A stretch of DNA of 47,425 bases from Haloferax gibbonsii ATCC 33959 (GCF_000336775.1 NZ_AOLJ01000017.1:25751-73175); one strand, 5' to 3'; positions 1 through 8,530 are shown, counted from the stretch's first letter. Made by a program: numbers and translations. Notes: a model not told the origin generated them from the sequence alone.

Positions 1-684
1 ACCAATCTCCAAGCAGAGATACCCGCCATCAGCTTCAGCAAGGGAGTAAACGGATTACCAATCACGGCAGAGGATTCAATTGGCGGGGGTCTCTTGACCC
101 CAGGGTTAAGCGACTACCAGCCGTTCCACACTGAGTTCCGTTCACCGCCGATAAACGCGATCACAGGGACCTTACATCCTCATGCGATGCGGGACACCCG
201 GTTCGTTGTACAAGTTCTGTTCCAACCCGTTATCGGAGAGCCAGTCAGACAGTGGTGGTGGCGTCGACGAGCACGTAAACACTCCAAATACCTCAGAGGC
301 GACAAAGAGACGCTGACTGGTTCGCGGGCCCCATCACCTCGGGAGCGAAGACAGGCCAACATGATAGACGAGAAGGTTGGCAATCGACGGTTCTGGACAT
401 CAATCCGCTTCTTAGTAATCGGAGCAGGAGACTACACGATAAGCCGAGAGAAGGAACTTGCTGGCGCTTTCAACCTGTACGAGAATCCGGTCAACGGTCA
501 GTACTTAGGGCTATACAAACTCCGAAGCTTCCGACAGAAACCGTTCTTAGAGTTCACACACGCGGTGTGCGATCGACGGTTCGCAGGATACAGTCTCAAG
601 TTCCAAACTTCGATTGACGAACTCGCAGCCTTCACTTCAATACCCGACCGGAGACAGCAGAATATCAGGTACGCACAGCCATGA
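1..684 (+). CDS. partial conjugation-associated protein encoded just upstream of the coupling ATPase
   Basis: The frame is open from base 1, so only the last 227 residues are seen. They include a hydrophobic beta-strand stretch (VLFQPV), a Trp/Arg-rich linker and a strand reading RFLVIGAG, all without transmembrane segments. The stop overlaps the next ATG (ATGA at 681-684), so the two are translationally coupled. In coupling ATPases of this kind a mixed alpha/beta region precedes Walker A. The next protein has only 48 residues before Walker A, so this gene may supply the missing N-terminal part as a separate subunit. That is inference from position and size; I do not recognise a named family. 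Confidence 0.7.
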   Translation, partial: TNLQAEIPAISFSKGVNGLPITAEDSIGGGLLTPGLSDYQPFHTEFRSPPINAITGTLHPHAMRDTRFVVQVLFQPVIGEPVRQWWWRRRARKHSKYLRGDKETLTGSRAPSPRERRQANMIDEKVGNRRFWTSIRFLVIGAGDYTISREKELAGAFNLYENPVNGQYLGLYKLRSFRQKPFLEFTHAVCDRRFAGYSLKFQTSIDELAAFTSIPDRRQQNIRYAQP

Positions 685-2561
685 ATCCCGAAGACAGCAG
701 AAAACTCATAGAAAACAGTGGGAGGAGGAGTAGGACAGTTCTGGGTACTCGGACTAGTCTCCTCGGTGTTGAAGAACAGGTCGTGGTTCGTGACAGCCAT
801 CGTTTGCTCCACGTCCTCGTACAAGGCGAGACTGGGGAAGGAAAGACAGCGCAGATGGTGAACACGGCGTTACAGGATTGTTTCAAAGGCAAGGGCATCG
901 CCGTGATAGTTCCGAAAGGGAACGCGGTCGACGAACTCCTAAGGAAGATACCTGAAGAGAGGCTGGATGACGTCGTCTACATCAACCCGGCTGCTGGTTC
1001 TGCAGCGATCAACGTGTTAGAGCCGCATATCACACCGGGGATGTCGGAAGCCCAGAAAACACGTCAAAAGGAGATCATCGTCTCCGACCTCATCGACTTG
1101 TTCCGAAGACAGAGTGAGAACTGGGGAGACCGCTTCGGACGCATACTCGAAACCCTACTACACGCACACATCGAGGCCAACATCCGAAACTCCGAGAGCA
1201 AAACCCTACTTGATGTCTTCGAGTCAATCACCGACTCCGAGAAACTGATAGCACTAATCGATGGAACCCGTGACGTCGTTGTACGTGAGCAACTGGTCCG
1301 TGTCCACGAGGATTTGAGCAGCTACGAACTCGAACCACTCCAACGCCGATTAAACGACTTCCTCATCAACCCCACACTACGACGGTTCGTCTCCCAAAAG
1401 AGCAGCTTCAACGTACGAGAGGCAGTCAACCAAGGCAAGATCATACTCGTCGACATCCAGAAAGGCGAACTCGGAGACAAAGTCACACAACTCATCGGCA
1501 GCATCGTCATCACCCAAATCTGGGCAGCAACACAAAGCCGAATCACCCAACCACCCAATCGACGCACACCGTTCTACCTCTACATCGATGAACTGCAGAA
1601 CTTCGGTGGAGAAGACGGCAACTTCGTCAAAATCCTATCCGAAGCACGTGAGTACCGTCTCGGCTGCTGGCTCATCACACAGTACCTCGACCAACTACCC
1701 CGTGAAATGCAGAAAGCAGTCTCTACTAACTGCCGTACCAAGATAGTCTTCAACCCCGATGGCAGCAACAAAGCACACCTCTCAAAGTGGCTCAACGGCA
1801 TCAACACGAAAGAACTCAACCGATTAGGCCGATTCAGAGCAGCAATCCAAACACCTGCAGAAGGTCGCAGTGAGCGAGCAGCAGTCTTCACCACAACCCT
1901 ACCACCCTGGAAACCCAGAGAAGACAGAGACCTCGGGAAAATCAAGAAGCGAGCAACCCCCGAAGGCACACCCATAGAAGAGCTAAGTCTGATCTCCATT
2001 GGACAGGGAAACAACGCCGGAGGGAAACACCACAGAGAACTGCTCACTGAGGCCAAGGCTCGACTGGAAGACTCCGAGTGCGACGTAGAAATCTTATACC
2101 AATACAGTGGTGCAGACCGTCCCGACGCCATCGTAAAACTCCCCAGTGGAGAGATTGCACACTTGGAGGCAGAACACTCGACACTGTCCAAACCCAGCAA
2201 AGTACTGGAAAACCTCCGGCGAGGACAAAAGAAGGGCAAAGAGGTCATCTTCGCCGTCCAAACCGGGAACAAAGACAAACTCGCGAACATCCTCGAAGAT
2301 CCCGTCAACCGGAATGGCGACGACCACCAAGACGAGAATGGAAGCTACAGTCACTACACCGACTCCAATGGACACCTCGTCACCGATGTTCAAAACCTGA
2401 AAAACGCAGACTACCGCATCATAGAAATCGACGTCAAATACGACAAACCGGAGTGCCCCGAACTCGAACACCACTCCTCTAATGATCTCCAGAACTTCTG
2501 CCTATACCGCTCCGACAAGCACTGCACCAAACTCCAAATCAACTGCGTACTCACACAGTAA
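681..2561 (+). CDS. VirD4/TraG-like conjugative coupling ATPase with a nuclease-like C-terminal domain
   Basis: This is a 626-residue P-loop ATPase expected to couple DNA to a type IV secretion channel. Walker A is GETGEGKT at residues 49-56. Walker B is YIDE with D303 and E304, followed by a TraG/VirD4-type region about SEAREYR and TQYLDQLP. No N-terminal membrane anchor is seen, unlike classical VirD4. Beyond about residue 450 an extra domain carries D482, then ExE at 496-498, then lysines, as in PD-(D/E)XK-like folds of replication-relaxation-type proteins. The start overlaps the upstream stop (ATGA) and the stop overlaps the next start (TAATG), so the three genes form one operon. The ATPase assignment is firm; the nuclease-like domain is inferred. 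Confidence 0.88.
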   Translation: MNPEDSRKLIENSGRRSRTVLGTRTSLLGVEEQVVVRDSHRLLHVLVQGETGEGKTAQMVNTALQDCFKGKGIAVIVPKGNAVDELLRKIPEERLDDVVYINPAAGSAAINVLEPHITPGMSEAQKTRQKEIIVSDLIDLFRRQSENWGDRFGRILETLLHAHIEANIRNSESKTLLDVFESITDSEKLIALIDGTRDVVVREQLVRVHEDLSSYELEPLQRRLNDFLINPTLRRFVSQKSSFNVREAVNQGKIILVDIQKGELGDKVTQLIGSIVITQIWAATQSRITQPPNRRTPFYLYIDELQNFGGEDGNFVKILSEAREYRLGCWLITQYLDQLPREMQKAVSTNCRTKIVFNPDGSNKAHLSKWLNGINTKELNRLGRFRAAIQTPAEGRSERAAVFTTTLPPWKPREDRDLGKIKKRATPEGTPIEELSLISIGQGNNAGGKHHRELLTEAKARLEDSECDVEILYQYSGADRPDAIVKLPSGEIAHLEAEHSTLSKPSKVLENLRRGQKKGKEVIFAVQTGNKDKLANILEDPVNRNGDDHQDENGSYSHYTDSNGHLVTDVQNLKNADYRIIEIDVKYDKPECPELEHHSSNDLQNFCLYRSDKHCTKLQINCVLTQ

Positions 2562-2971
2562 TGACCGACGAACTACCCCTCCGGGACAAAGACCTGACCG
2601 TACTCCAGTGCATCAGCGAGGGCAAAGATGACATCCAGAAAATCACCTCTGCAACCACCCTAGAAAACCACGAAGTCAACTACTGCTTCACCAAACTCGA
2701 AAAGCACGGACTACTCAAAATACGCCGCACAGATGGCTACACCACCCGGATTGTCAACGGTCAGAAACGCACTTTCAAAGCGCCAAAAAGAGCAGAACTC
2801 ACAAAAAGCGGGAAACAACATCTCGAAAAACGCCAAGAATCCGAAATACATTGGTTCGAGTATATCAGTCAAGAAGAAATTATCCAGTTGGTTCGACGGC
2901 AAGAGCAACGAATTGAACGATTGGAGACTGCAGTTGAAATGCTGAGAGAAAGGTTCCAGAAGAACATTTGA
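2561..2971 (+). CDS. small winged-helix DNA-binding protein with C-terminal coiled coil
   Basis: The 136-residue protein begins with a winged-helix pattern of the MarR/PadR kind (residues ~8-75): a helix with VLQCISEG, a recognition-helix region around HEVNYCFTKLEKHGLL, then a wing. It ends in a heptad-like helix (RRQEQRIERLETAVEML, ~112-128) suited to dimerisation. It shares one base with the coupling ATPase gene (TAATG), so it is the last gene of that operon and may regulate transfer functions. The exact family is not recognised. Confidence 0.75.
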   Translation: MTDELPLRDKDLTVLQCISEGKDDIQKITSATTLENHEVNYCFTKLEKHGLLKIRRTDGYTTRIVNGQKRTFKAPKRAELTKSGKQHLEKRQESEIHWFEYISQEEIIQLVRRQEQRIERLETAVEMLRERFQKNI

Positions 2972-2996
2972 TTAAGTCTTCTCAGAGAGCTAGATT

Positions 2997-5900
2997 CTAT
3001 TTGGTGATTATTTTTGTTCCGAAGACCTCATCGAACTCCAGAGTTCCGTAGTAGAAGATTCGTAGCCAAACCGTTTGCAGCTTTTCTCTAATTTCATCTT
3101 CATCCATTCTATCAAAGTTGTCGAATTGTTCTCGGAGGAAATCACGCGTTGTTTCCTCAATTTTGACATTAACAATGTCATTCTCCACTTGGTATTCTTT
3201 GATTTCAGGAGGTTGGTCAACATCAAACAGTACTAAGACAGAGAAGTCACGTGAGTTGTCTTTGTAAACTGGGATCGTTGTCGAGTTGGTTTTATAACCG
3301 CCAATGGCGTTTTCGGAATCCCCAAATTCGTCATCAAACCGGGAATCATTGAGAAGGCTACGTCTGGCTCTATATCCCGATATGACTATTGCCTTTACTA
3401 CGTTGTCCTCACAGACCTCTTCCAAGACGTCTAAAAGCTCATCATGAGACTCAATTTTCGTTTCTGAAACACCGTCCTCTAACCAGGTGTCTAAGATAGT
3501 CCGAATATGATTTCTGGCCTTTTGGTCCAAGTAATGGACATATTCAGTAGGCGAATTTTCTATCAAGGCGCCTTTTGGGAACAACTGATTGTATCCTGAA
3601 GCCTCCACATCTATATCCCCACTGTACTCTTCGATACCTAACCAGCCAAGGTCAGAAAACACCTGACGGAGAGCAAACTGGTTTGTGAACTCCTCAATAT
3701 AATTTTCCTCAAAGTTTTCAACCTTCTCAGGGTCTAAGTCCGCCTCAATGATGAAGTCCTCTTCTCTCCGTTCCAATACATCTTCCATATGATGATGGAG
3801 TGCAATGAATAGCTCTTTCCTCTCCTCAAAGCTATCTATGACCTCGTCAGGAATCTCAAATCGTTCCAGGTTTTCTTTTGAAACTCTATTGATTCCTTCT
3901 TCTAAATCAGGATATTCAAGTCGATCAATATCAAGCTGGGCAAGCGGATTGTTGCCTTCAGTTAGATTGTCTGTATCAAACTCTCTTGGGTCTAACAAGA
4001 GCAGACCCATCGCACAGAAGAACTCTTTTATCCAATCATCAACAGCAAGACTACGCATTTGAACTCCCTTGAAAATATCCGAATCATCGGATTCCCATCG
4101 GAAGAAATCTAGACGGGGTTCCTCAAGCAGTCTAAAGTACTCTTCCGTCAACACATCAAAAGAGGAGTAACGGGGTCTGACAGACTCGCTGTACATAGTG
4201 TTGAAAACTTCCTCACTCAACCCCCCCTCCTTGGCTGACTGGTATGCCCAAGCCGCAGCTACGAACCTTGTCCCATCAAACTCTGCTTGCAGTATTTCAA
4301 TCGCCTCCTTCTGGCGCTGTTTATACTCAATCTCTTTTTTAAGACGCTCCCGTTCTTCTTCATTTTCAGATTCCTGGAGCTGCCACTCTAACTCGTGAAT
4401 ATCCATCTCAGGATTGATAGTAAAGAATGCGCCATCGCCAAGATTCCAGGCGTTGTTGAAAGTTGAAGCATCCTCATACTCAACGGAGCCTTGCAAAATG
4501 TTCTCTAATGTATCATAGAAACTGTCGAGGTCGGATACTGCTCCCTCCACTTCATCTATTGATCTAGCACGTTCCAAGGTAGCAACCAACATCGTCTGAA
4601 GGTTCTGGAAAGAAGATAGAAGTCCATGAATCAAATTTTGATTATGAGGATCGCTTGAGGCTAACGCACGATAGTAATATCCATACAACGCTACTGATTT
4701 GTCGAATAAGTGTGATTCTCCTTGACGGTGGTTGTGAAGTGAAATTCTAAATATCTCTCCTCGAATCAGGTTTATCAGTTCAGAGTTGCCGGTCGCTCCT
4801 GCTGCCTCAAATATACGATAGAATTCGCGGAAAATGCGATCTACAAGCGTAGATACTGGCTGAGGAGTACTACCATAATCAGAGATGACTTTTCGGTTCA
4901 GGTTGGTTGCATAATCAAGCAAACTTGTATACAAATTCAGATATGCTTCTAATCCTGCTGGGTTAAGGTCGTTAATTGCTTTTCTGGTGCTCTCACCAAT
5001 CTGAGCCAGATTCCGGTTGACCGATTGGTCACCACTTAGCCACGGGCGCTCATCAACACAGTAAATTGCACTGCTTAGTTCATCTGCAAACGCATCAGGC
5101 AGCTCCAACCAGCGGTTTCTCTCTGAACCGATAAACACGACATCTTGACCAGATTGTAGCTCCCTGCCTAACTCAAAATCAACGTACAGAATCTCATCAT
5201 GAGAAAGCGACTCTTCAGCATGTTCGCAGGCTCGTCGTAGCTTTTCAAGATTGATGTCAGAGATGTACCCATTCAAATCCAGTTCGTCTGCGGTGAATAC
5301 ACGTCCCTCTCTGTTTCGACCAACTACCACGAAATCAGGCAGACTGTCTGCGAGGATTGATTGAGAAATACTTTTTCGCTCACCATCTCGGAGCTGTAAC
5401 TTGATCCCATGGCGAACCTGATCAAGGGTCATCTCGTCAAGTGGGTCGGAGAAAACCAACTTGGCAACTCGGTAGTATACGTACGCAATTCCGGTTACAG
5501 TGCCTGCAAACAGGAAGAAAGTGACATCAACAAAAATTGGATTGATATTTTCGGGAGCATGATAGAAGTAAAGGTATGAGACCACTCCAGACGATAAGAG
5601 CGAGAAGTAAATCACCGGCATTGCTCTTGAGGAAGCTAAAAACTCCTCAATTACTCCTTTACGGTACCGACTGCGATACACCTGGTCAAGAAGAAATATC
5701 AGAACAATAAAGCTGAGACTAGTAATCGTCAACTGGGCCTGCCAACCTGTTTCAATCGAACCTGTTTGTATCAATCCACCAAATGGTATAGTCAAATACG
5801 CCAATGAGAATGAGACTAGTATGCCAAGTGGGAGCACCCAAAGAATGCTCCAATGAGTGAGTAGTGACCTCTTACTTCGGAAAAAGTAGTAAAGGAACCA

Positions 5901-6101
5901 ACGGTAGCCATTTGAATCAATTTCTCTTCGGAACGTCTTCCAACGTAGAGATTTTTTAGGATACAAGATCCAAGGGTTCCTGTCGTAGAATTTCCGGAGA
6001 GAAGGTCGAATCAGAAAGTAGAGAACTAGGAGTGCAAAACCTGTGACTACAATTACTGCCCCGATAGTCAACAAAGGTTCAATACTCCAACTTTCAGGCA
6101 T
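2997..6101 (-). CDS. large membrane protein, N-terminal 5-TM region and ~800-residue cytoplasmic part
   Basis: The 1034-residue protein has probable membrane helices at about 9-31, 84-106, 123-140, 162-180 and 188-209. A long soluble region follows, with many acidic helices and a charged coiled-coil stretch near residues 570-600. The membrane part loosely recalls DUF2254-like predicted membrane proteins. No catalytic motif was recognised. The gene is strikingly A+T-rich relative to the chromosome. It lies 95 bases downstream of the QueC-like gene on the same strand but has its own TATA-like element placing transcription start almost at the ATG. It may be an effector or sensor of the neighbouring system or an independent defence gene. 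Confidence 0.8.
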   Translation of the reverse strand: MPESWSIEPLLTIGAVIVVTGFALLVLYFLIRPSLRKFYDRNPWILYPKKSLRWKTFRREIDSNGYRWFLYYFFRSKRSLLTHWSILWVLPLGILVSFSLAYLTIPFGGLIQTGSIETGWQAQLTITSLSFIVLIFLLDQVYRSRYRKGVIEEFLASSRAMPVIYFSLLSSGVVSYLYFYHAPENINPIFVDVTFFLFAGTVTGIAYVYYRVAKLVFSDPLDEMTLDQVRHGIKLQLRDGERKSISQSILADSLPDFVVVGRNREGRVFTADELDLNGYISDINLEKLRRACEHAEESLSHDEILYVDFELGRELQSGQDVVFIGSERNRWLELPDAFADELSSAIYCVDERPWLSGDQSVNRNLAQIGESTRKAINDLNPAGLEAYLNLYTSLLDYATNLNRKVISDYGSTPQPVSTLVDRIFREFYRIFEAAGATGNSELINLIRGEIFRISLHNHRQGESHLFDKSVALYGYYYRALASSDPHNQNLIHGLLSSFQNLQTMLVATLERARSIDEVEGAVSDLDSFYDTLENILQGSVEYEDASTFNNAWNLGDGAFFTINPEMDIHELEWQLQESENEEERERLKKEIEYKQRQKEAIEILQAEFDGTRFVAAAWAYQSAKEGGLSEEVFNTMYSESVRPRYSSFDVLTEEYFRLLEEPRLDFFRWESDDSDIFKGVQMRSLAVDDWIKEFFCAMGLLLLDPREFDTDNLTEGNNPLAQLDIDRLEYPDLEEGINRVSKENLERFEIPDEVIDSFEERKELFIALHHHMEDVLERREEDFIIEADLDPEKVENFEENYIEEFTNQFALRQVFSDLGWLGIEEYSGDIDVEASGYNQLFPKGALIENSPTEYVHYLDQKARNHIRTILDTWLEDGVSETKIESHDELLDVLEEVCEDNVVKAIVISGYRARRSLLNDSRFDDEFGDSENAIGGYKTNSTTIPVYKDNSRDFSVLVLFDVDQPPEIKEYQVENDIVNVKIEETTRDFLREQFDNFDRMDEDEIREKLQTVWLRIFYYGTLEFDEVFGTKIITK

Positions 6102-6110
6102 TAGTCAGTA

Positions 6111-6120
6111 AGTCATGACT
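6111..6120. promoter_or_regulatory. perfect 10-bp palindrome next to the membrane-protein start
   Basis: AGTCATGACT is a perfect palindrome lying between the TATA-like element and the ATG at 6101, just upstream of the predicted transcription start. It could be an operator half-site pair. With only ten bases, chance is possible. Confidence 0.25.
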
Positions 6121-6125
6121 TTATT

Positions 6126-6134
6126 CATAAATAA
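6126..6134 (-). promoter_or_regulatory. TATA-like box of the 1034-aa membrane protein gene
   Basis: On the minus strand TTATTTATG is centred about 29 bases before the ATG at 6101, the usual spacing of a haloarchaeal TATA box for a leaderless transcript. This suggests the gene can be transcribed apart from the QueC-like operon upstream. Confidence 0.45.
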
Positions 6135-6196
6135 CTATTCTTCAAACTTCCAGTGAAGTTAAAACAGCCAATAATCAGCCTCGAGATTTTGAACGA

Positions 6197-7597
6197 CTAT
6201 CTGTTGTCTATTGGTTTTGCTGGGAGGAGGTGTCGGATTGATTCGTTTTGTTCGTATGCTGTGGATAGTGCTTGTGTGAAGTTTTCTGCGAACGTGTGGT
6301 GCTGTTCGTAGATTGGTTTGCTGAGTAGGTCTGGGTATTCATCCGCTAGTTCTCGTGGGGTTTCTTCTAGGATGCGTCTGCAGAAGTATGCGATTTCGGT
6401 GATGCCTTTGAAGAAGATCTCCGGTGTGTTTGCGGAGGTGTTTGTGATTTCGGTGACTTCTTTGTTGAAATCTTGGTTGGCGAAATCAGAGTCCAGAAGG
6501 GGGTCGTATTTGGATAGGTTCTTGATCGGGATTTTGTGCTCGCTTGCGATTATCCCGGTGTTACGGATGATGCAGGGTACACAGAAGCCGCAATTCTCTC
6601 CGCCGAACCGGGCGGTGTGTGGGCAAGAGACTGTTTTTGGAATGATTTCTGTGTCTTCGATTTCGTTTACGATCTCGGTCTTGGTTCTGTTTTCAAACGG
6701 GTTTTCTACTTGTATTGGTTTGTCGAGTGCCAGTTCCAGTATTTTGTTGAAGTAGGTGAGGAACAGCGGGGATACTGTTCGTGTAGTCATCCATCCGTCT
6801 GAGAGGATTAGGAATCTGGCCATGATTCCGTTCTCAAAGCACTGGACTTTGGTTATGTCTTGTGCTGAGGCGGCTGCTACTGCGAAGCTAAGGTGTAAGA
6901 GACCGCGTGAGAACTGGGTTGATTCTCCCCGTCCAGTGTATTTGGTTCGGTAGGTTTGGTGTGTTACTCCGATTTCGTCTGCTATTTTCTCTGCTTTAGA
7001 TCCGATGCCGTGGCCGTAGTTTACTGTGACGTGGTCGGATTCTATGCCTCGTGAGAGGTTGTAGTAGATTCCTCCAGTGCTGTCCAGGCCGTCGGATAGT
7101 AGACTGATGGCCTCGTTCTCGCTGTGGGTTGTGGAGGTCTGGATTTCTCTCTGGGTTTCGACCTTTTGGAGGTCATATTCGATGATGTCGCGGGTCATGT
7201 GGGAGACCATCTCAGAGTAGAGCTCTTCCATCTCCGTGGTGGCCATCTCAGCAGAGAGAACCGAGATTTGTAGCTTGATGTTCCTTGTTTCAAGTCTGCT
7301 GTCGTCGACGTCGTCTTGGATATCGATGTCTCTGGATACTGCTTTGTCTGCTGCAAAAGTCGCGACCGCGATCTCAACGATGTCTAAAATTACGTTTGGG
7401 ACTTCACCGTCAAAGGCATCGTCTACAAGAGAGTGGTCGTATTTGATGAATTCGTCTGAGCCTGCAGGTTTTCTTGAGGCGTAAGGAATGATTTCGATGA
7501 TTTGGTCGAAGTCGGTCTCGTCAGATTCTCTTATTTCGTTGGAGATCCGGTCCTGGAATTCTGGGTGCCGCGATACGAAGAATTTGTTCGTGGTCAT
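6197..7597 (-). CDS. QueC-like PP-loop protein (QatC/Cap9-like), candidate protein deazaguanylase
   Basis: The 466-residue protein is about twice the length of housekeeping QueC. Residues 168-174 read SDGLDST, the PP-loop (canonical SGGxDS) that binds ATP. C325, C336, C339 and C342 form a QueC-type zinc site (CGFCVPC core). Between them a segment with ENG and TRTVSP matches the 7-deazaguanine-binding part of long QueC relatives. Extra regions of ~165 residues before and ~110 after the core suggest a specialised paralog. In type IV CBASS, the QueC relative Cap9 attaches a deazaguanine to a protein N-terminus, and QatC works with QatB. The ATG at 7597 overlaps the upstream stop (ATGA) and has a GGAGG site 7 bases before it, so I prefer it to the start 13 codons earlier. 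The second Gly of the PP-loop is Asp. Confidence 0.88.
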   Translation of the reverse strand: MTTNKFFVSRHPEFQDRISNEIRESDETDFDQIIEIIPYASRKPAGSDEFIKYDHSLVDDAFDGEVPNVILDIVEIAVATFAADKAVSRDIDIQDDVDDSRLETRNIKLQISVLSAEMATTEMEELYSEMVSHMTRDIIEYDLQKVETQREIQTSTTHSENEAISLLSDGLDSTGGIYYNLSRGIESDHVTVNYGHGIGSKAEKIADEIGVTHQTYRTKYTGRGESTQFSRGLLHLSFAVAAASAQDITKVQCFENGIMARFLILSDGWMTTRTVSPLFLTYFNKILELALDKPIQVENPFENRTKTEIVNEIEDTEIIPKTVSCPHTARFGGENCGFCVPCIIRNTGIIASEHKIPIKNLSKYDPLLDSDFANQDFNKEVTEITNTSANTPEIFFKGITEIAYFCRRILEETPRELADEYPDLLSKPIYEQHHTFAENFTQALSTAYEQNESIRHLLPAKPIDNR

Positions 7598-8019
7598 TCT
7601 AACTCCTCCAGGAATTCTTCGAGTTGGGTTTCCCACTCTCCGAATTTGTCGTCGATGGCTTCCTCAACTCGTTCTTCGACGTCTTCGTCTTCTAATCGTT
7701 GCAGGTCCCCGGATTCGATGACTTCCGAGACGACGTCGTCAGATTTCAGGTATTCAACTAGGTCTCTGGCCCAGTATTCACACCGCTCAAGCATTGCCTC
7801 GCGTTGGTTTTTCAGGAGCTGGTCTCCGTTGGTGCTAAGGTGGAGTTGTGTCCCGATATCGGAGACCTCGTCATCGTCTGATTTCAGCTCCTGCATTATG
7901 AATCGGAACAGGAATTGGCGGAAGTAGAGTACGAAGAGGCCTTCTGTGCCGTGTTGTTCAATGAATTCTTGGATGTTCTCTTCTGCCTCTTCTGAGTCGA
8001 CGAATGGGTTTTCAGTCAT
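7594..8019 (-). CDS. acidic all-helical protein of the QueC-like operon
   Basis: The 141-residue, strongly acidic protein appears wholly helical. It has an aromatic-rich helix near residues 28-44 (LYFRQFLFRFIMQEL) and a coiled-coil-like acidic C-terminus. It overlaps the preceding gene by 8 bases and the following one by 4 (ATGA), so it is made from the same mRNA. It could be a scaffold or the C-terminal half of a split QatB-like partner for the QueC-like enzyme. That is inference from size, order and helix content; I recognise no named family. Confidence 0.75.
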   Translation of the reverse strand: MTENPFVDSEEAEENIQEFIEQHGTEGLFVLYFRQFLFRFIMQELKSDDDEVSDIGTQLHLSTNGDQLLKNQREAMLERCEYWARDLVEYLKSDDVVSEVIESGDLQRLEDEDVEERVEEAIDDKFGEWETQLEEFLEELE

Positions 8020-8491
8020 CTTTTTTCGAACCTCCGTCCATCAAGGCGTCTGCTCCGTTGGAAATGACTGCGCCCAGCGTGTCTTTGGCTGCTTGTTCAG
8101 ATGGTGCTCCGAAGTTGTTGTTGACCTCCTCAACTCCACGTCCTACGGTGTCGTTTTCTGCAGCGACGGAGACTGCTTGTTGTGAAGTATTTACGATCCC
8201 TCCTGCAGTGTGCCCAGCGATCTCGCTTTGTATCACGCTCTTTCCAGTTGCCTGAAGACCTGCCTGGAGTCCGTCTTGACTGGTTGTTTGAACGAATGTG
8301 TTCGTGTGTTTGAGATATGAGTAGGTGGTGACCTTTGCCGGGCCATTTGGTTGAACTGCCAATGCACCGGTCACAGCAATATCAACTGCAATCCTTGTTT
8401 TATCCGATTCTAAGGCCTGATTCATTCCTCTCTTTGCGTCCTGATACCCGAGACCAGAAGCAGCCGACGACGAAGCAGAAGCACTTCCCAT
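8012..8491 (-). CDS. small Met-Gly-starting protein, candidate modification substrate of the QueC-like enzyme
   Basis: The 159-residue protein begins MGSASASSSAASGLGY, a flexible Gly/Ser/Ala tail with glycine at position 2. Methionine removal would expose an N-terminal glycine. The middle is helical with Ala/Gly/Thr-rich stretches (residues 37-48, 95-115) and the end is SKKDD. QatB in Qat systems also begins Met-Gly with a Ser-rich tail and is served by a QueC-like protein. No CD-NTase, QatA or other known partner is encoded here. The gene is first in the operon. Its TATA-like element at 8521-8530 implies a very short leader, fixing the ATG at 8491 as the start. Confidence 0.75.
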   Translation of the reverse strand: MGSASASSSAASGLGYQDAKRGMNQALESDKTRIAVDIAVTGALAVQPNGPAKVTTYSYLKHTNTFVQTTSQDGLQAGLQATGKSVIQSEIAGHTAGGIVNTSQQAVSVAAENDTVGRGVEEVNNNFGAPSEQAAKDTLGAVISNGADALMDGGSKKDD

Positions 8492-8520
8492 TTCTACATT
8501 TTGAACTGTATTCTAAAAAA

Positions 8521-8530
8521 CATAAAAATC
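8521..8530 (-). promoter_or_regulatory. TATA-like box of the QueC-like operon
   Basis: GATTTTTATG on the minus strand lies ~30-39 bases before the ATG at 8491, consistent with a near-leaderless operon mRNA. It faces the divergent promoter of the TraB-like gene in the same 128-base gap. Confidence 0.45.

Noticed and set aside
6197-8491. Canonical Qat or type IV CBASS system
   Set aside because: No QatA ATPase, no QatD TatD-like nuclease, no CD-NTase and no Cap10-like transglycosylase is encoded in the window, so only a distant or new relative is supported.
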